Shown piece by piece: positions 1-7,786 of a stretch of 10,376 bases of DNA. A program made the position numbers and the translations under genes. Source of the stretch: CAYFXE01 sp964347035 (lineage in GTDB: Bacteria > Acidobacteriota > Aminicenantia > Aminicenantales > Aminicenantaceae); NCBI GenBank assembly GCA_964347035.1, contig CAYFXE010000064.1, positions 1 through 10,376 on the forward strand. The letters run 5' to 3'. The stretch's first letter is position 1. Each line of letters opens with the position of its first letter. The notes beneath the pieces are model-generated. The model was not told the origin of the DNA. It searched no databases and saw only the letters and a program-made list of their open reading frames with translations.

Positions 1-1847
1 GGATAATCAACGGGGAGGCCTTCTCCCTGTTTGCGGCCGGTCGGTTTGGAAGGATCATATCCTGGAATGGACAGCCAATCTGGGTCTTTGTCGATAAAGA
101 TGGGAGGGCTGACGGCGAGCTTCGAGTCATCATATTTTGGCACAGAAATTTCTTCCTGGATAATTCCTGTATCTCCTGTCTCGATGTCTCTGACGATACA
201 TTTTATCCTATAATCTCCGGGAGGGATCAAAAGAAGGTCAAAATATTTTATGCCATGGGTTTTCAGCTTATCCTTGACTCTATTGATGTCGATATTGAGA
301 GGATTATAAAAAAAGTCCCTAAACTTGCCGCTACTATCGATAGCATAGCCGTATATTTCCAGTTCTGCCTCTTTCCTTTTTTTCTCAAGAAACTGTTCTC
401 CCGGGAACTTCAAAAATACTGGTATTCTCACCACATCTTCAGTCCCTTCGAAGGCTGACATGAAGCTTTCCACCTGAATGTCGTTTCTATAAATGTCTTT
501 TGTAATAAGTTCGGCGAGTTGGAGTCTTTTCTCAAAGTCTGAATAATTGCTGTAGGGTTTTTCCTCGTAATATCCCTTACGATGTGAAACTTCCATTTTT
601 GGTCTTGAGACTTCTATTTTGAGCTTTCGGAATTTCCCTTCTTTGTTCTTGCTTTCGGGATAATATCCCAACAAGTAGTATGAATTGGTAAGATTGAGGA
701 GTTCTGCTAAAGGCTTATCCAGCTCATTGAGATTGCGGTAGTCCCTGCCGCCTGTGTCTGCCGCCAGGAGGTGAAGAGTATCCTGCCCCCGCCGGCGCGA
801 TTGATAAACATCTCTTTCCCGGGTATCCCCGATCTCACCAGGGGCGGCCAGACCGCCGACATCGATCGTGTGGATAAGGCAATCTGAGGTCGAAACATAC
901 TGGAGAGCCTGGTTTAAGGCCATTTTTAAGGCGGGGTCACCGAAACGGTCCTTATCTGCTCTCGAGATGGCCACCCTGTCAGCCGCAATTGCTTCTGTTT
1001 CGTCACTCAATTCTTTCAAGGTTTTTCCTGTCATGACTTTTAAATCGAAACCCTCTGAGAAAAGGAGAAGGTGTTTTCTTCCTTTGATCATATTCAAAGC
1101 CTGCCCCAGAGTTTTAAATGCTTCCACATAATCTTGAACGTATCCTTTGTAGTCCTGCCACTGGGCCTGTTGCATCAATTTAGAGACGGTCGTCAGCTGA
1201 TCCTCCAGGGCTCCGATTCCTGCTCTGGTTTTGTCTCCTTCGGTTGGCGATATTTGAGAGGGGACGATTGGACCGAACATGAATCCAATGGGCCCCCGTG
1301 CAATCAGGGTTGTCGGGACGAGTCCTAAGGATTCGACCGCGCTGATGAGTTGTTCCTTATCACTCGTAAAATTGGTCAGGATTTGAATTCCCTGGAGGAC
1401 AGAGCATGTTGCTACTGCGACTAAATCGTGAGGAAGAATATCTTTCTTAAGGAATTTAAGGCCGGCTTCGCGAGCCCTCAGTATTCCCTTCGGAGAGGAA
1501 AAAGAAAGGTCGAAGAGAAGGAAAAACTGCCTTCTGGCTGCAGGATAGCGCCGGGCAAGACTGACGATTTCAGGCGAATCATTCCGGACCAGAATAAAGT
1601 GCGAGATTTTTTGCTTTTTTCCGTCTTCATACAGAACGAAATCTTCTTGTTTAAGATCGAGAATCGGATTTCCCTGTTTATCCGCTACATAGACAGGAAT
1701 CTCGATGAGGACCACTTCCACTTCGTATTCCAAAGGTTTTTCTTGAGTTTGAGGAGAGGAGACGAGATCGAGGTTCCAACCGAGAAATATTATCAATAAG
1801 ACCAATAATGTGGTAGCACCCATAGGATTTAAAACTTTACAATTCAT
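1..1847 (-). CDS. VWFA-related secreted protein (Acidobacteria type), 3' end outside window
   Basis: The reading frame is open for 615 codons from ATG at 1847 to the window edge, so the C-terminus is missing. An N-terminal hydrophobic segment (about residues 13-26) looks like a signal peptide or membrane anchor. A beta-rich stretch (about 36-90) follows, then a von Willebrand factor A fold. Its first strand reads FFLLFDLSFSS and gives the MIDAS metal motif D113-x-S115-x-S117. GRKHLLLFSEGFD (256-268) is the later core strand, and YYLLGYYP (390-397) with HRKGYY (422-427) are hallmarks of the Acidobacterial VWFA-related family (TIGR03436 type). Residues 536-570 add a beta segment containing IPPGDY. 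A strong Shine-Dalgarno site lies just upstream. It is the last visible gene of the leftward set, 56 bases after the 311-aa GWxTD gene. The family is expected to act outside the cytoplasm in metal-dependent protein binding; the partner is unknown. Family assignment is firm, function is not. Confidence -1.
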   Translation of the reverse strand, partial: MNCKVLNPMGATTLLVLLIIFLGWNLDLVSSPQTQEKPLEYEVEVVLIEIPVYVADKQGNPILDLKQEDFVLYEDGKKQKISHFILVRNDSPEIVSLARRYPAARRQFFLLFDLSFSSPKGILRAREAGLKFLKKDILPHDLVAVATCSVLQGIQILTNFTSDKEQLISAVESLGLVPTTLIARGPIGFMFGPIVPSQISPTEGDKTRAGIGALEDQLTTVSKLMQQAQWQDYKGYVQDYVEAFKTLGQALNMIKGRKHLLLFSEGFDLKVMTGKTLKELSDETEAIAADRVAISRADKDRFGDPALKMALNQALQYVSTSDCLIHTIDVGGLAAPGEIGDTRERDVYQSRRRGQDTLHLLAADTGGRDYRNLNELDKPLAELLNLTNSYYLLGYYPESKNKEGKFRKLKIEVSRPKMEVSHRKGYYEEKPYSNYSDFEKRLQLAELITKDIYRNDIQVESFMSAFEGTEDVVRIPVFLKFPGEQFLEKKRKEAELEIYGYAIDSSGKFRDFFYNPLNIDINRVKDKLKTHGIKYFDLLLIPPGDYRIKCIVRDIETGDTGIIQEEISVPKYDDSKLAVSPPIFIDKDPDWLSIPGYDPSKPTGRKQGEGLPVDY

Positions 1848-1850
1848 TTT

Positions 1851-1861
1851 ATCCTCCTCCC
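1851..1861 (-). promoter_or_regulatory. Strong ribosome binding site of the VWFA gene
   Basis: On the minus strand this reads GGGAGGAGGAT, followed by AAA and then the ATG at 1847. It fixes the start of the VWFA-related gene. It is much stronger than the site of the GWxTD gene upstream. Confidence -1.
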
Positions 1862-1903
1862 TGAAGGCTTTGAGTGAAAGAAATCTATTTCAAAAAAAAA
1901 TGA

Positions 1904-2839
1904 TTAGACTTTAATCTGGAATTTCTTGGAAGCTTTCTTGTCTCCGGTGCGATTGGTTAGAATGGCCTGGACAGAGTATTCTCCCTTGGTCAAGATGACA
2001 GGTATCTCTATGATGAAATCTTCTTCCTGCTTGTCTTTCAAAGACTCTTCTGTCAGGGAAACATTATAATCCTCGTTGTGATGGAGCACTGTCTTCTCGT
2101 TTCCGTCAAGGACTTTAAGATCCAAAGATAAGGTTGTCACGAGCATTTCTTCATCAGGTTTGTATGCAAGCCATATTTTTTTATAAGGTATCTTGACTGT
2201 AATTACAGGAATATTGGAGGCATCAGCAAGTTCTAGACTAAAATCAAGAATAAGAGAATTTTGCGTGCTTTGCTCTACAAAATCTTCATGGTCCTCTCTT
2301 GTCTCTCTCAAGGCATAGTTAATCTCTCCCAGATGAGCAAGATTTGTCGATAGTAACCTAAAGACGCCATTGCTTTTTTCATCCACGAAAACAATCGGAA
2401 AATTTCCGTAATACCAGACTTCCCTGGCTCTCTGGATTCCTCCATAAGACTCGGTGGGATAATATTTTCGACTGAACGGAGGGCCGAAGAGGATATATAC
2501 CCGTCCTCTATCCGTTAACCAGCCAGGCCTCCCCTCTCCTCGGAACATTCGGTTGGCACTTTCGATCCTGGCAAAATATTCTATCTTGAATTCGTTCTCT
2601 TCTGTGAAAGGATCAGGATCCCTTTTGGTCCAGAATTCCTGTATAAAAGCCTGCCTTTCTGAAGCAGGTAAACGCAGGAAAATCTTGCGTTCTTCTTTGG
2701 TGATTATGAACCGGACTTTGGAAAGAAATTCTTTCTCATCGGGATTGAGATTTTTTTCCAGTTGGTAAGACTTACAAAAAGCAAGGAGTATGAGGCAAGA
2801 AAAGACAATAAAAAGGCGGCTGGCTTTAGATGTGTTCAT
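1904..2839 (-). CDS. GWxTD-domain exported protein, short paralogue (311 aa)
   Basis: The N-terminus has a hydrophobic segment (about residues 9-21) ending in LLAFC22. This resembles a lipobox, but Phe at -1 is unusual, so either a lipoprotein or an ordinary secreted protein is possible. The GWxTD domain spans about residues 32-150. It contains FIQEFWTKRDPDP (65-77), the defining GWLTD at 106-110, and RGRVYILFGPP (111-121). The C-terminal part is beta-rich and ends in LTKGEYSVQAILTN (283-296) plus a final strand FQIKV. The ATG lies 2 bases after the stop codon of the 689-aa gene, with a weak AAAGGAAAA ribosome site (2846-2854) inside that gene's end. The two are almost certainly cotranscribed and translationally coupled. 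The first 120 residues align with the 689-aa protein, so this is a tandem paralogue lacking the TPR tail. GWxTD domains are known as a conserved family of undefined function, best known from Bacteroidota and Acidobacteriota. No enzymatic role can be read here. Confidence -1.
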   Translation of the reverse strand: MNTSKASRLFIVFSCLILLAFCKSYQLEKNLNPDEKEFLSKVRFIITKEERKIFLRLPASERQAFIQEFWTKRDPDPFTEENEFKIEYFARIESANRMFRGEGRPGWLTDRGRVYILFGPPFSRKYYPTESYGGIQRAREVWYYGNFPIVFVDEKSNGVFRLLSTNLAHLGEINYALRETREDHEDFVEQSTQNSLILDFSLELADASNIPVITVKIPYKKIWLAYKPDEEMLVTTLSLDLKVLDGNEKTVLHHNEDYNVSLTEESLKDKQEEDFIIEIPVILTKGEYSVQAILTNRTGDKKASKKFQIKV

Positions 2840-2841
2840 TT

Positions 2842-4911
2842 TTAATTTTCCTTTATGGATCGGACTTTTTCTTTAATGACTTCTTGGTTAGGATCTATTT
2901 CAAGGGATTTTTCCCAGGCTATGAGAGCCTCCTCCATGTTTCCTAATAGAAAGTAACACTCCCCGATAGAGTTAAGGATCAATAGGTTTGTTCCGATGTG
3001 TGTTAAGTATTTTTTGTAATGTTTGATGGCCTCTTCGTATTCTTTCAGGGCTTGGCAGGATTGTCCCAAAAGTCTGATGAATTCATAATTTTCTTGAGAA
3101 GAAGAGAGGAATGGTTGTAGTATAATCTTAACCTTACCGTATTCCTTGAGGAGGAAAAGCACTCGACTGAATCCATAGGCATACTTCAAAGAAGCAGGAT
3201 TTTTTCTATAGATAGATTCCAGAAGGGTCTTCGCCTCCTCGATTTTGCCTTTATTGAGAAGCTGGTCGCCTAAAATAAAAGAATATTCTGTGGAATGTGA
3301 CATCGGCAATGCTCGAGAGATCACCCAAGGTCTGGCGATTCCTTCTAGGGTTGAAAGACTGAATTCGTTTTTCTCTTGAAGAAGCTCTTTTCCCTCCCCA
3401 TTGATGAGCGCCACTTTTAAGGTGTAATAGCCAGGAGGAAAGTTTCGAAGCGGGAATATTTTAATAAAATTTGTCTTATCTTCACTTTCCTGTATTTTTA
3501 CAGTTTCTTTCGAGATCTCTTGTTCTTCTTTGATGAGTGTATACTGGACGAATCCTCTCTCTATTAAATCTGGACTGAGATTGTGGACCTGGAAAGAGGC
3601 AACGAGATCGTCTTTTAGGATGAATGATCTGTTCGGTTGACAGAACAATTGATAACCATCAACAACAAAGGGCTTGTAGTATTTTTGAGGACCCGATAGC
3701 GGTTCAACCTTATAGCCCAAAAGAAGAGGCGTCATCACTAAAGAAGTGGCTTCTGGGATGAGAATATCTGCTTCGAAGGATGTGAATTCTTTGGACACAG
3801 TGTTTTTTAGGAGAACATTCAGCTTATATTGCCCAGGAACCAGAGGAAACATATCTTGAATGGAATAGGATTTCAATTTTATATCCTGGACTTGCTCTTT
3901 ATTGAGATTGAGGGAATATGTTTTTTGGTACTGGAAGACTGTTTTCCCCTCTAAATCAGTCACTTGGGTGACCAATTCGAAATAGGAATAATATGTCTCT
4001 TCATACGATCCGACAGAGAGAGTACGAGGATCTACCGAGAAATGGACGAAAAAGATTTCTGAAGAATCCCTTATGGGAACGACCAAATATTCACTTCCCA
4101 CATAATTGGCTGTGTATTCCACCTCCACAATATCCTTGTACTTGAGAAGCTTTTCCGCATAAAGATCATCAATTTTTTTCTGGGGGAGTTGGAAAACATT
4201 GGCTATCATCGTCTCTGACGCAAGAGAGGGGTGACCGAGATATGACCTCTCGCCAGGTATTAATGTGAGGGAAACCTGGGCCAGGACCGGGTCATATTCA
4301 TGCAACTTATCATAAGCTGCTTCGTAATCAGTCGGGTCTCCATAGTAATTTTTGAGAAGATTTTGAGGGCCGTCCCGCACAGGGCTGTATAAGACGTATT
4401 CGCCGGTTCCTCTCCTTTTGAAAAAGGCAATATTAAAATGAGAAGGAAGGCCGTATTTGACATCACCTTGATAGAACCAGGTAATGAATGGGTAATGCTC
4501 TTCCGAGCTTTCGTAGCGGTCAATGTCTATAGGTTTACCCAAAGTGATATAAATTCTTCCCCGATCGGTCATCCACCCCGGGCGAGTTGTTTCACGACCG
4601 AAAAATTGATTGGCATAGGCGATCCGCCGGTAGTGCTCTTGTTTAAACTCATTTTCGGGAGAGCCAGGAGTGGGATCTCTTTGATTCCAAAAAGCTTCGA
4701 TGAAAATCTCCCTTTCTTTGTCTGATTCAAGTTGAAGGAAGACATCTCTCTCCCGGGATTTAATGATGTAAGTGACTTCTTCTTCCAACCATTTTCTGTA
4801 CTTTTCAGGGAGGTCCTTGGGTTTTTTTTTAGCTGTTGACGATTCGATTGACAGTGAAAAAAGGAAGATCAGAATCGAGAGGAAAAGTGAAATCTTCCTA
4901 TATATTGCCAC
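2842..4911 (-). CDS. GWxTD-domain protein with C-terminal TPR repeats (689 aa)
   Basis: A signal peptide or anchor occupies residues 1-27 (hydrophobic about 8-21, then STAKKK). The GWxTD domain follows: FIEAFWNQRDPTP (70-82), GWMTD at 112-116 and RGRIYITLGKP (117-127). Residues about 210-520 are beta-rich and include two copies of a G-x-Y beta segment, PLVPGQYKLNVLLKN (356-370) and NFPPGYYTLKVALIN (490-504). Residues about 541-689 are alpha-helical TPR repeats (for example IEEAKTLLESIYRKNP, YEEAIKHYKKYL, MEEALIAWEKSLEIDP), pointing to a scaffold or protein-interaction role. The start is GTG at 4911. No Shine-Dalgarno site precedes it, and a promoter -10 box ends only 6 bases upstream, so the transcript may be leaderless. 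No other in-frame start is better placed, and the hydrophobic signal begins right after this GTG. The 311-aa paralogue follows directly. Export and domain order are well supported; the biological role is unknown. Confidence -1.
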   Translation of the reverse strand: MAIYRKISLFLSILIFLFSLSIESSTAKKKPKDLPEKYRKWLEEEVTYIIKSRERDVFLQLESDKEREIFIEAFWNQRDPTPGSPENEFKQEHYRRIAYANQFFGRETTRPGWMTDRGRIYITLGKPIDIDRYESSEEHYPFITWFYQGDVKYGLPSHFNIAFFKRRGTGEYVLYSPVRDGPQNLLKNYYGDPTDYEAAYDKLHEYDPVLAQVSLTLIPGERSYLGHPSLASETMIANVFQLPQKKIDDLYAEKLLKYKDIVEVEYTANYVGSEYLVVPIRDSSEIFFVHFSVDPRTLSVGSYEETYYSYFELVTQVTDLEGKTVFQYQKTYSLNLNKEQVQDIKLKSYSIQDMFPLVPGQYKLNVLLKNTVSKEFTSFEADILIPEATSLVMTPLLLGYKVEPLSGPQKYYKPFVVDGYQLFCQPNRSFILKDDLVASFQVHNLSPDLIERGFVQYTLIKEEQEISKETVKIQESEDKTNFIKIFPLRNFPPGYYTLKVALINGEGKELLQEKNEFSLSTLEGIARPWVISRALPMSHSTEYSFILGDQLLNKGKIEEAKTLLESIYRKNPASLKYAYGFSRVLFLLKEYGKVKIILQPFLSSSQENYEFIRLLGQSCQALKEYEEAIKHYKKYLTHIGTNLLILNSIGECYFLLGNMEEALIAWEKSLEIDPNQEVIKEKVRSIKEN

Positions 4912-4917
4912 ATATTC

Positions 4918-4946
4918 ATTATAGGGGTTTCCCAGGGAGATATCAA
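4918..4946 (-). promoter_or_regulatory. Promoter of the 689-aa GWxTD gene (possibly leaderless)
   Basis: On the minus strand TTGATA (4941-4946) is followed after exactly 17 bases by TATAAT (4918-4923), a near-perfect sigma-70 type promoter. The GTG start codon at 4911 is only 6 bases past the -10 box. Transcription should therefore begin on or next to the start codon. Confidence -1.
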
Positions 4947-5104
4947 GGAGATAGGACTAGATCCTCGAAAGCTCAAAAACTATCTTTTGGTTCAGATAAT
5001 TTTGGAGTTGTAGGAGTGTTAATTATGTTTTCTAGGATAGGCTAAGTCTGTTGGATTTGGATAGGAGGAAATGCGGCTGATCGGGTTCTTAATTTCAGAG
5101 CGAA
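4947..5104. other. Intergenic stretch between the 372-aa and 689-aa genes
   Basis: This 158-base stretch holds no convincing gene. I see no strong terminator hairpin with a T-run for the 372-aa gene; the only inverted repeat, near 4978-5004, is imperfect and AT-rich. Read-through into the GWxTD genes therefore remains possible in addition to their own promoter. Confidence -1.
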
Positions 5105-6223
5105 TTAATCCTGTTTCACCTCAAAATCCAAAGATTTCTTGATCGACTTGCCTGAAATTTTATCGTCGATCTGGACCTGGAGAGTGTATTGACCCGCCTC
5201 AAGGTCTCTTTGCTCCTTTTTCTCGCCTTCAGATTCTGATTTGATGACGATAGTCTTTTTTAAAGGCAAGGGCTGGCTGATAAGAGGAGCATCATAGTGA
5301 GCTGTGGCGTACTGGATGACTTTTTCTTCTCCTTTATAGACTTCGTAGCTGACATCGATATCATGCTTTCCTGTCTCACCAGGGACGACGCCATAAACAA
5401 AGAAAAATATGTCCAGATTTTCTCTCATCGAGAAGGAGTTTTCGACATTGGGTTCGATTTGAAGAACAGAATAGGTGAAGAAATTCTTGTGAACCTCGGC
5501 TCTGGTCTCAGCGACCTCCATCCTCCGAATATTCTTGATAAAAAAAATAGGCGTAGTGTCGATTTTGTCTGTGAAGGCAGCGGCATCGGGCAGGCTGAAT
5601 TCAAAATATTGAGTACCGACTCTTTCTAGATCAAGAGAAGCCACAGCCATGGAAAGAAGATAATCTCCAGGGAAAAGAGGATAAGAAGTCGAATATAATT
5701 CCTCTTTCTCCGGATCGTAATCCTTTCCTTCTATCTGGAGGTTGATCGGAATATAAACTTCTTTCACGACTTCTTGAGGAGCATTGTTCTCCATACGACT
5801 GAACTGAAGAAAGACATGACCGCTTGCCTGGAGCAAGGCAGGTACCTCCTCCACTTCGGGTTCTGCAGCCTCCTCTTTTTTCTCCTCAGGCACCTCCTCA
5901 GTGATTTCGACAGCTTGAGGGACAGGAACAAAACCTAAGTCTGCGTTTTTCAATTTAAAGAAGAACACACAGTGAACATTCTGACGAGCGGGAAGATAAG
6001 CATGCCAGGCAAAAGAAAAAGGAACATCCAAACGAGCTTCGCGCGTGTTAATCCCTTCTTTAAATATAGATTGTACTTTTTCTGGGATGATTACGATGTC
6101 GGTTTCCTGTTCCTGTTTTTCTTGTTCTTGGTTCATTATTGTTGCTGCCACTGCAGACATCGATAATGACGTCAAAACAAGGCCAGCGAAAAGAGCAATG
6201 ATGATGAGATTTTTCGTTTTCAT
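5105..6223 (-). CDS. Secreted beta-rich protein of unknown function (372 aa)
   Basis: A clear signal peptide (residues 1-27) has positive MKTK, a hydrophobic core and an S-A-V-A-A cleavage region. Glu/Gln-rich sequence follows (about 31-41), then beta-rich segments. A short acidic low-complexity insert of mostly Glu, Lys, Pro and Val lies at about 107-128. Two segments match the motif shared with the downstream proteins: PLFPGDYLLSMAVASLD (182-198) and LEAGQYTLQVQIDD (341-354), the latter ending the protein with strand LDFEVKQD. No catalytic motif or GWxTD domain is visible. The ATG at 6223 is fixed by an excellent Shine-Dalgarno site. It is the first gene of the leftward set of exported proteins, which suggests joint action in the periplasm or on the cell surface. 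I do not recognise a named family. A role as a structural or binding partner of the GWxTD and VWFA proteins is an inference from context. Confidence -1.
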   Translation of the reverse strand: MKTKNLIIIALFAGLVLTSLSMSAVAATIMNQEQEKQEQETDIVIIPEKVQSIFKEGINTREARLDVPFSFAWHAYLPARQNVHCVFFFKLKNADLGFVPVPQAVEITEEVPEEKKEEAAEPEVEEVPALLQASGHVFLQFSRMENNAPQEVVKEVYIPINLQIEGKDYDPEKEELYSTSYPLFPGDYLLSMAVASLDLERVGTQYFEFSLPDAAAFTDKIDTTPIFFIKNIRRMEVAETRAEVHKNFFTYSVLQIEPNVENSFSMRENLDIFFFVYGVVPGETGKHDIDVSYEVYKGEEKVIQYATAHYDAPLISQPLPLKKTIVIKSESEGEKKEQRDLEAGQYTLQVQIDDKISGKSIKKSLDFEVKQD

Positions 6224-6226
6224 GTT

Positions 6227-6234
6227 ACCTCCTC
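6227..6234 (-). promoter_or_regulatory. Ribosome binding site of the 372-aa gene
   Basis: The minus strand reads GAGGAGGT three bases before the ATG at 6223, almost full complementarity to the 16S rRNA tail. It fixes the start codon. Confidence -1.
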
Positions 6235-6313
6235 ATGTCGAGTTCGGGTTGTGAGTTTTTATAACGATATTCACCTCTTTTGGAGCAAATGATCGTAATC
6301 TATGTGAAGACTT

Positions 6314-6342
6314 AATATAACAAAACATTACCCTTTTTTCAA
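6314..6342 (-). promoter_or_regulatory. Promoter of the 372-aa gene and probably the exported-protein operon
   Basis: On the minus strand TTGAAA (6337-6342) and TATATT (6314-6319) are separated by exactly 17 bases; each box matches consensus in five of six positions. Transcription would start near 6307, leaving a leader of about 84 bases before the ATG at 6223. The promoter lies in the gap after mltG, so the exported-protein genes form a separate unit. Confidence -1.
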
Positions 6343-6352
6343 TTATATAAAT

Positions 6353-6366
6353 GGGGAAGTCTCCCC
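6353..6366 (-). terminator. Small hairpin directly after mltG, possible weak terminator
   Basis: GGGGA and TCCCC form a 5-bp stem around a 4-base loop, starting immediately after the TGA of mltG. On the minus strand it is followed by an AT-rich run rather than a clean T-run. Termination is plausible but weak; it may only protect the 3' end. Confidence -1.
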
Positions 6367-7368
6367 TCATTTTTGATATTTTTTTACAGCTCGCATATGT
6401 TCTCTCAAGGTATGGCTGAAATGATGGCTTCCGTCGTTCTTAGATACAAAATAGAGATAAGCTTCTGGAGAGGGATACAGGGCGGCCTCTATGGATTCCT
6501 TACCGGGATTGCAGATGGGTCCTGGAGGGAGCCCGGGATAAAGATAGGTGTTGTAGGGAGTATCGAAACGAAGATCTTTGGTCCTCAGCCGGTCTGTGAA
6601 CCGGTTTTCTTGCTTCAGGGCATAGATGATTGTCGGATCACAATCAAGCTTCATCCTGCGCTTCAGCCTGTTATGGAAGACGGCTGAGACGAGTTTCCTC
6701 TCCTTCGGGATAGACGTTTCTTTTTCGATTAAGGATGCCAGGATGACAACCTCTCGGACAGTCATCCCCATTTCTCGGGCTCGGCTCTGCCAAATCTCAT
6801 CGAAATTTTTCTTGAACTCCGAGACCATGGCCTCGACCAATGTTTCAGCCGGAGTCCCCTTGGGAAAATGATAGGTTTCCGGAAAGAGATATCCTTCTAG
6901 GTCCGAAGCCTCTTCATCCCAACAGGCAATCCTTTCAGTCAGGCCCGCGGCCTGCCAGAAATCCTTTCCGTTTATAAATCCTGCTGAATCGAGATATTGT
7001 GAGATTTCCTTCCTAGTCAGCCCCTCGGGAATGGTGAGGGGATGGAGATAGACCGCCCCTTCGATCAGGATGTTCAGGATGCCTTTGGGGGAGAGAGGAA
7101 GCTGAAATTGATATTCTCCGGCTTTCAAGCTCTTGTTGTAGTAGAAGAGCTTGTATCCGAAAAGAAAGGGCCACTTTTTCTGGAGGATTCCCTTTTCTTT
7201 AAGATTATGGGCAATGGTGCTGACCCGGCTTCCTTTTTCTACTTCGAGCAAGACATTTTGGGACACGCTCTTTGGGACCCAGTAAAATTCGAAGGAAAAC
7301 CACGTAGAAAAAGCAAGAATCGCGGTTAGAGCCACGAAGCAGACGACTTTAATGATCCTGAAAAGCAT
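6367..7368 (-). CDS. mltG: Endolytic murein transglycosylase MltG (YceG family)
   Basis: MltG cuts nascent peptidoglycan strands in the inner membrane and is thought to set glycan length by ending polymerisation. One N-terminal membrane segment (about residues 6-27) anchors it, with the rest outside the cytoplasm. A small LysM-like region (about 36-100) includes VEKGSRVSTIAHNLKEKGI. The catalytic YceG domain follows, with IPEGLTRKEI (113-122), LEGYLFPETYHF (158-168), and ASLIEKETS (211-219), which holds the expected catalytic Glu (E215 by position in the motif). FHNRL (231-235), DPTIIYAL (244-251), and TPYNTYLYPGLPPGPICNPG (270-289) complete it. At 333 aa it has the usual family length with all blocks present. 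Its ATG lies inside ruvX (20-base overlap), so translation is probably coupled. Assignment is very secure. Confidence -1.
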   Translation of the reverse strand: MLFRIIKVVCFVALTAILAFSTWFSFEFYWVPKSVSQNVLLEVEKGSRVSTIAHNLKEKGILQKKWPFLFGYKLFYYNKSLKAGEYQFQLPLSPKGILNILIEGAVYLHPLTIPEGLTRKEISQYLDSAGFINGKDFWQAAGLTERIACWDEEASDLEGYLFPETYHFPKGTPAETLVEAMVSEFKKNFDEIWQSRAREMGMTVREVVILASLIEKETSIPKERKLVSAVFHNRLKRRMKLDCDPTIIYALKQENRFTDRLRTKDLRFDTPYNTYLYPGLPPGPICNPGKESIEAALYPSPEAYLYFVSKNDGSHHFSHTLREHMRAVKKYQK

Positions 7369-7786
7369 GATTTTTTGCTCTTTTGTGTTCGAGGTAGCTG
7401 GAAAGAATAATAACCGCAGAAATTTGGTCTGTCAGACTCTTTTTCGTCTGTCTTTTTACCTTTTGTTTCCTGAGTATTTTGGAGGCCTGTTGGGTTGTCA
7501 GGCGTTCATCCCAGAAACACACAGGAAGTTTTAGGTGCTTTTCCAGCCAACGGGCAAATTCTCTGGTTCTTTCCGCCCTGGTCCCTTCGCTTCCATCCAT
7601 TCTCAAGGGAAGACCGATGACAATTTCTTCGATTTCATACTTTGAGACGAGTTCTTTGAAGAATTTCCGGTCCGCTTTTGCGTTCCTGACTTGGTAGCTG
7701 CCTATTCCTTGGGCTGTTAAGTTAAGCTTATCGCTTACGGCTAGCCCGATACGTTTGTCTCCGAAATCAATGCCAAGGACTCTCAT
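7349..7786 (-). CDS. ruvX: RuvX/YqgF family RNase H-fold nuclease
   Basis: The 145-aa protein has the family's typical size. Motifs appear in order: GIDFGDKRIGLAVSD (5-19) with acidic D7, IVIGLPLRMDGSEG (55-68), the DERLTT motif (93-98), and TDQISAVIIL (119-128) with D120. These acidic residues form the metal site of the RNase H-like fold. The family was first called a putative Holliday junction resolvase; in E. coli YqgF is required for 16S rRNA 5' maturation, so either RNA or DNA processing may be its job. The ATG overlaps the ddl stop codon (ATGA, 4 bases), and its 3' end overlaps mltG. Position next to mltG is a common arrangement in bacteria. Only a weak purine stretch precedes the start, consistent with coupling to ddl. 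Confidence -1.
   Translation of the reverse strand: MRVLGIDFGDKRIGLAVSDKLNLTAQGIGSYQVRNAKADRKFFKELVSKYEIEEIVIGLPLRMDGSEGTRAERTREFARWLEKHLKLPVCFWDERLTTQQASKILRKQKVKRQTKKSLTDQISAVIILSSYLEHKRAKNHAFQDH

Noticed and set aside
868..1799. Several plus-strand open frames of 85-123 codons opposite the VWFA gene
   Set aside because: They lie antisense to a continuous 615-codon frame with clear family motifs, have no ribosome sites and no recognisable content.
2770..2785. Lipobox in the 311-aa GWxTD protein (LLAFC)
   Set aside because: Phe at the -1 position is not typical of signal peptidase II sites, so I did not call it a lipoprotein, although it is possible.
2837..2844. Possibility that the 311-aa and 689-aa GWxTD genes are one frameshifted gene
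   Set aside because: Each has its own signal segment and complete GWxTD domain, and the first ends after a full TPR tail, so they are separate tandem genes.
6252..6290. Second promoter-like TTGCTC...TATAAA in the leader of the 372-aa gene
   Set aside because: The spacer is 19 bases and the -35 match is poor, while a much better promoter lies at 6314-6342.
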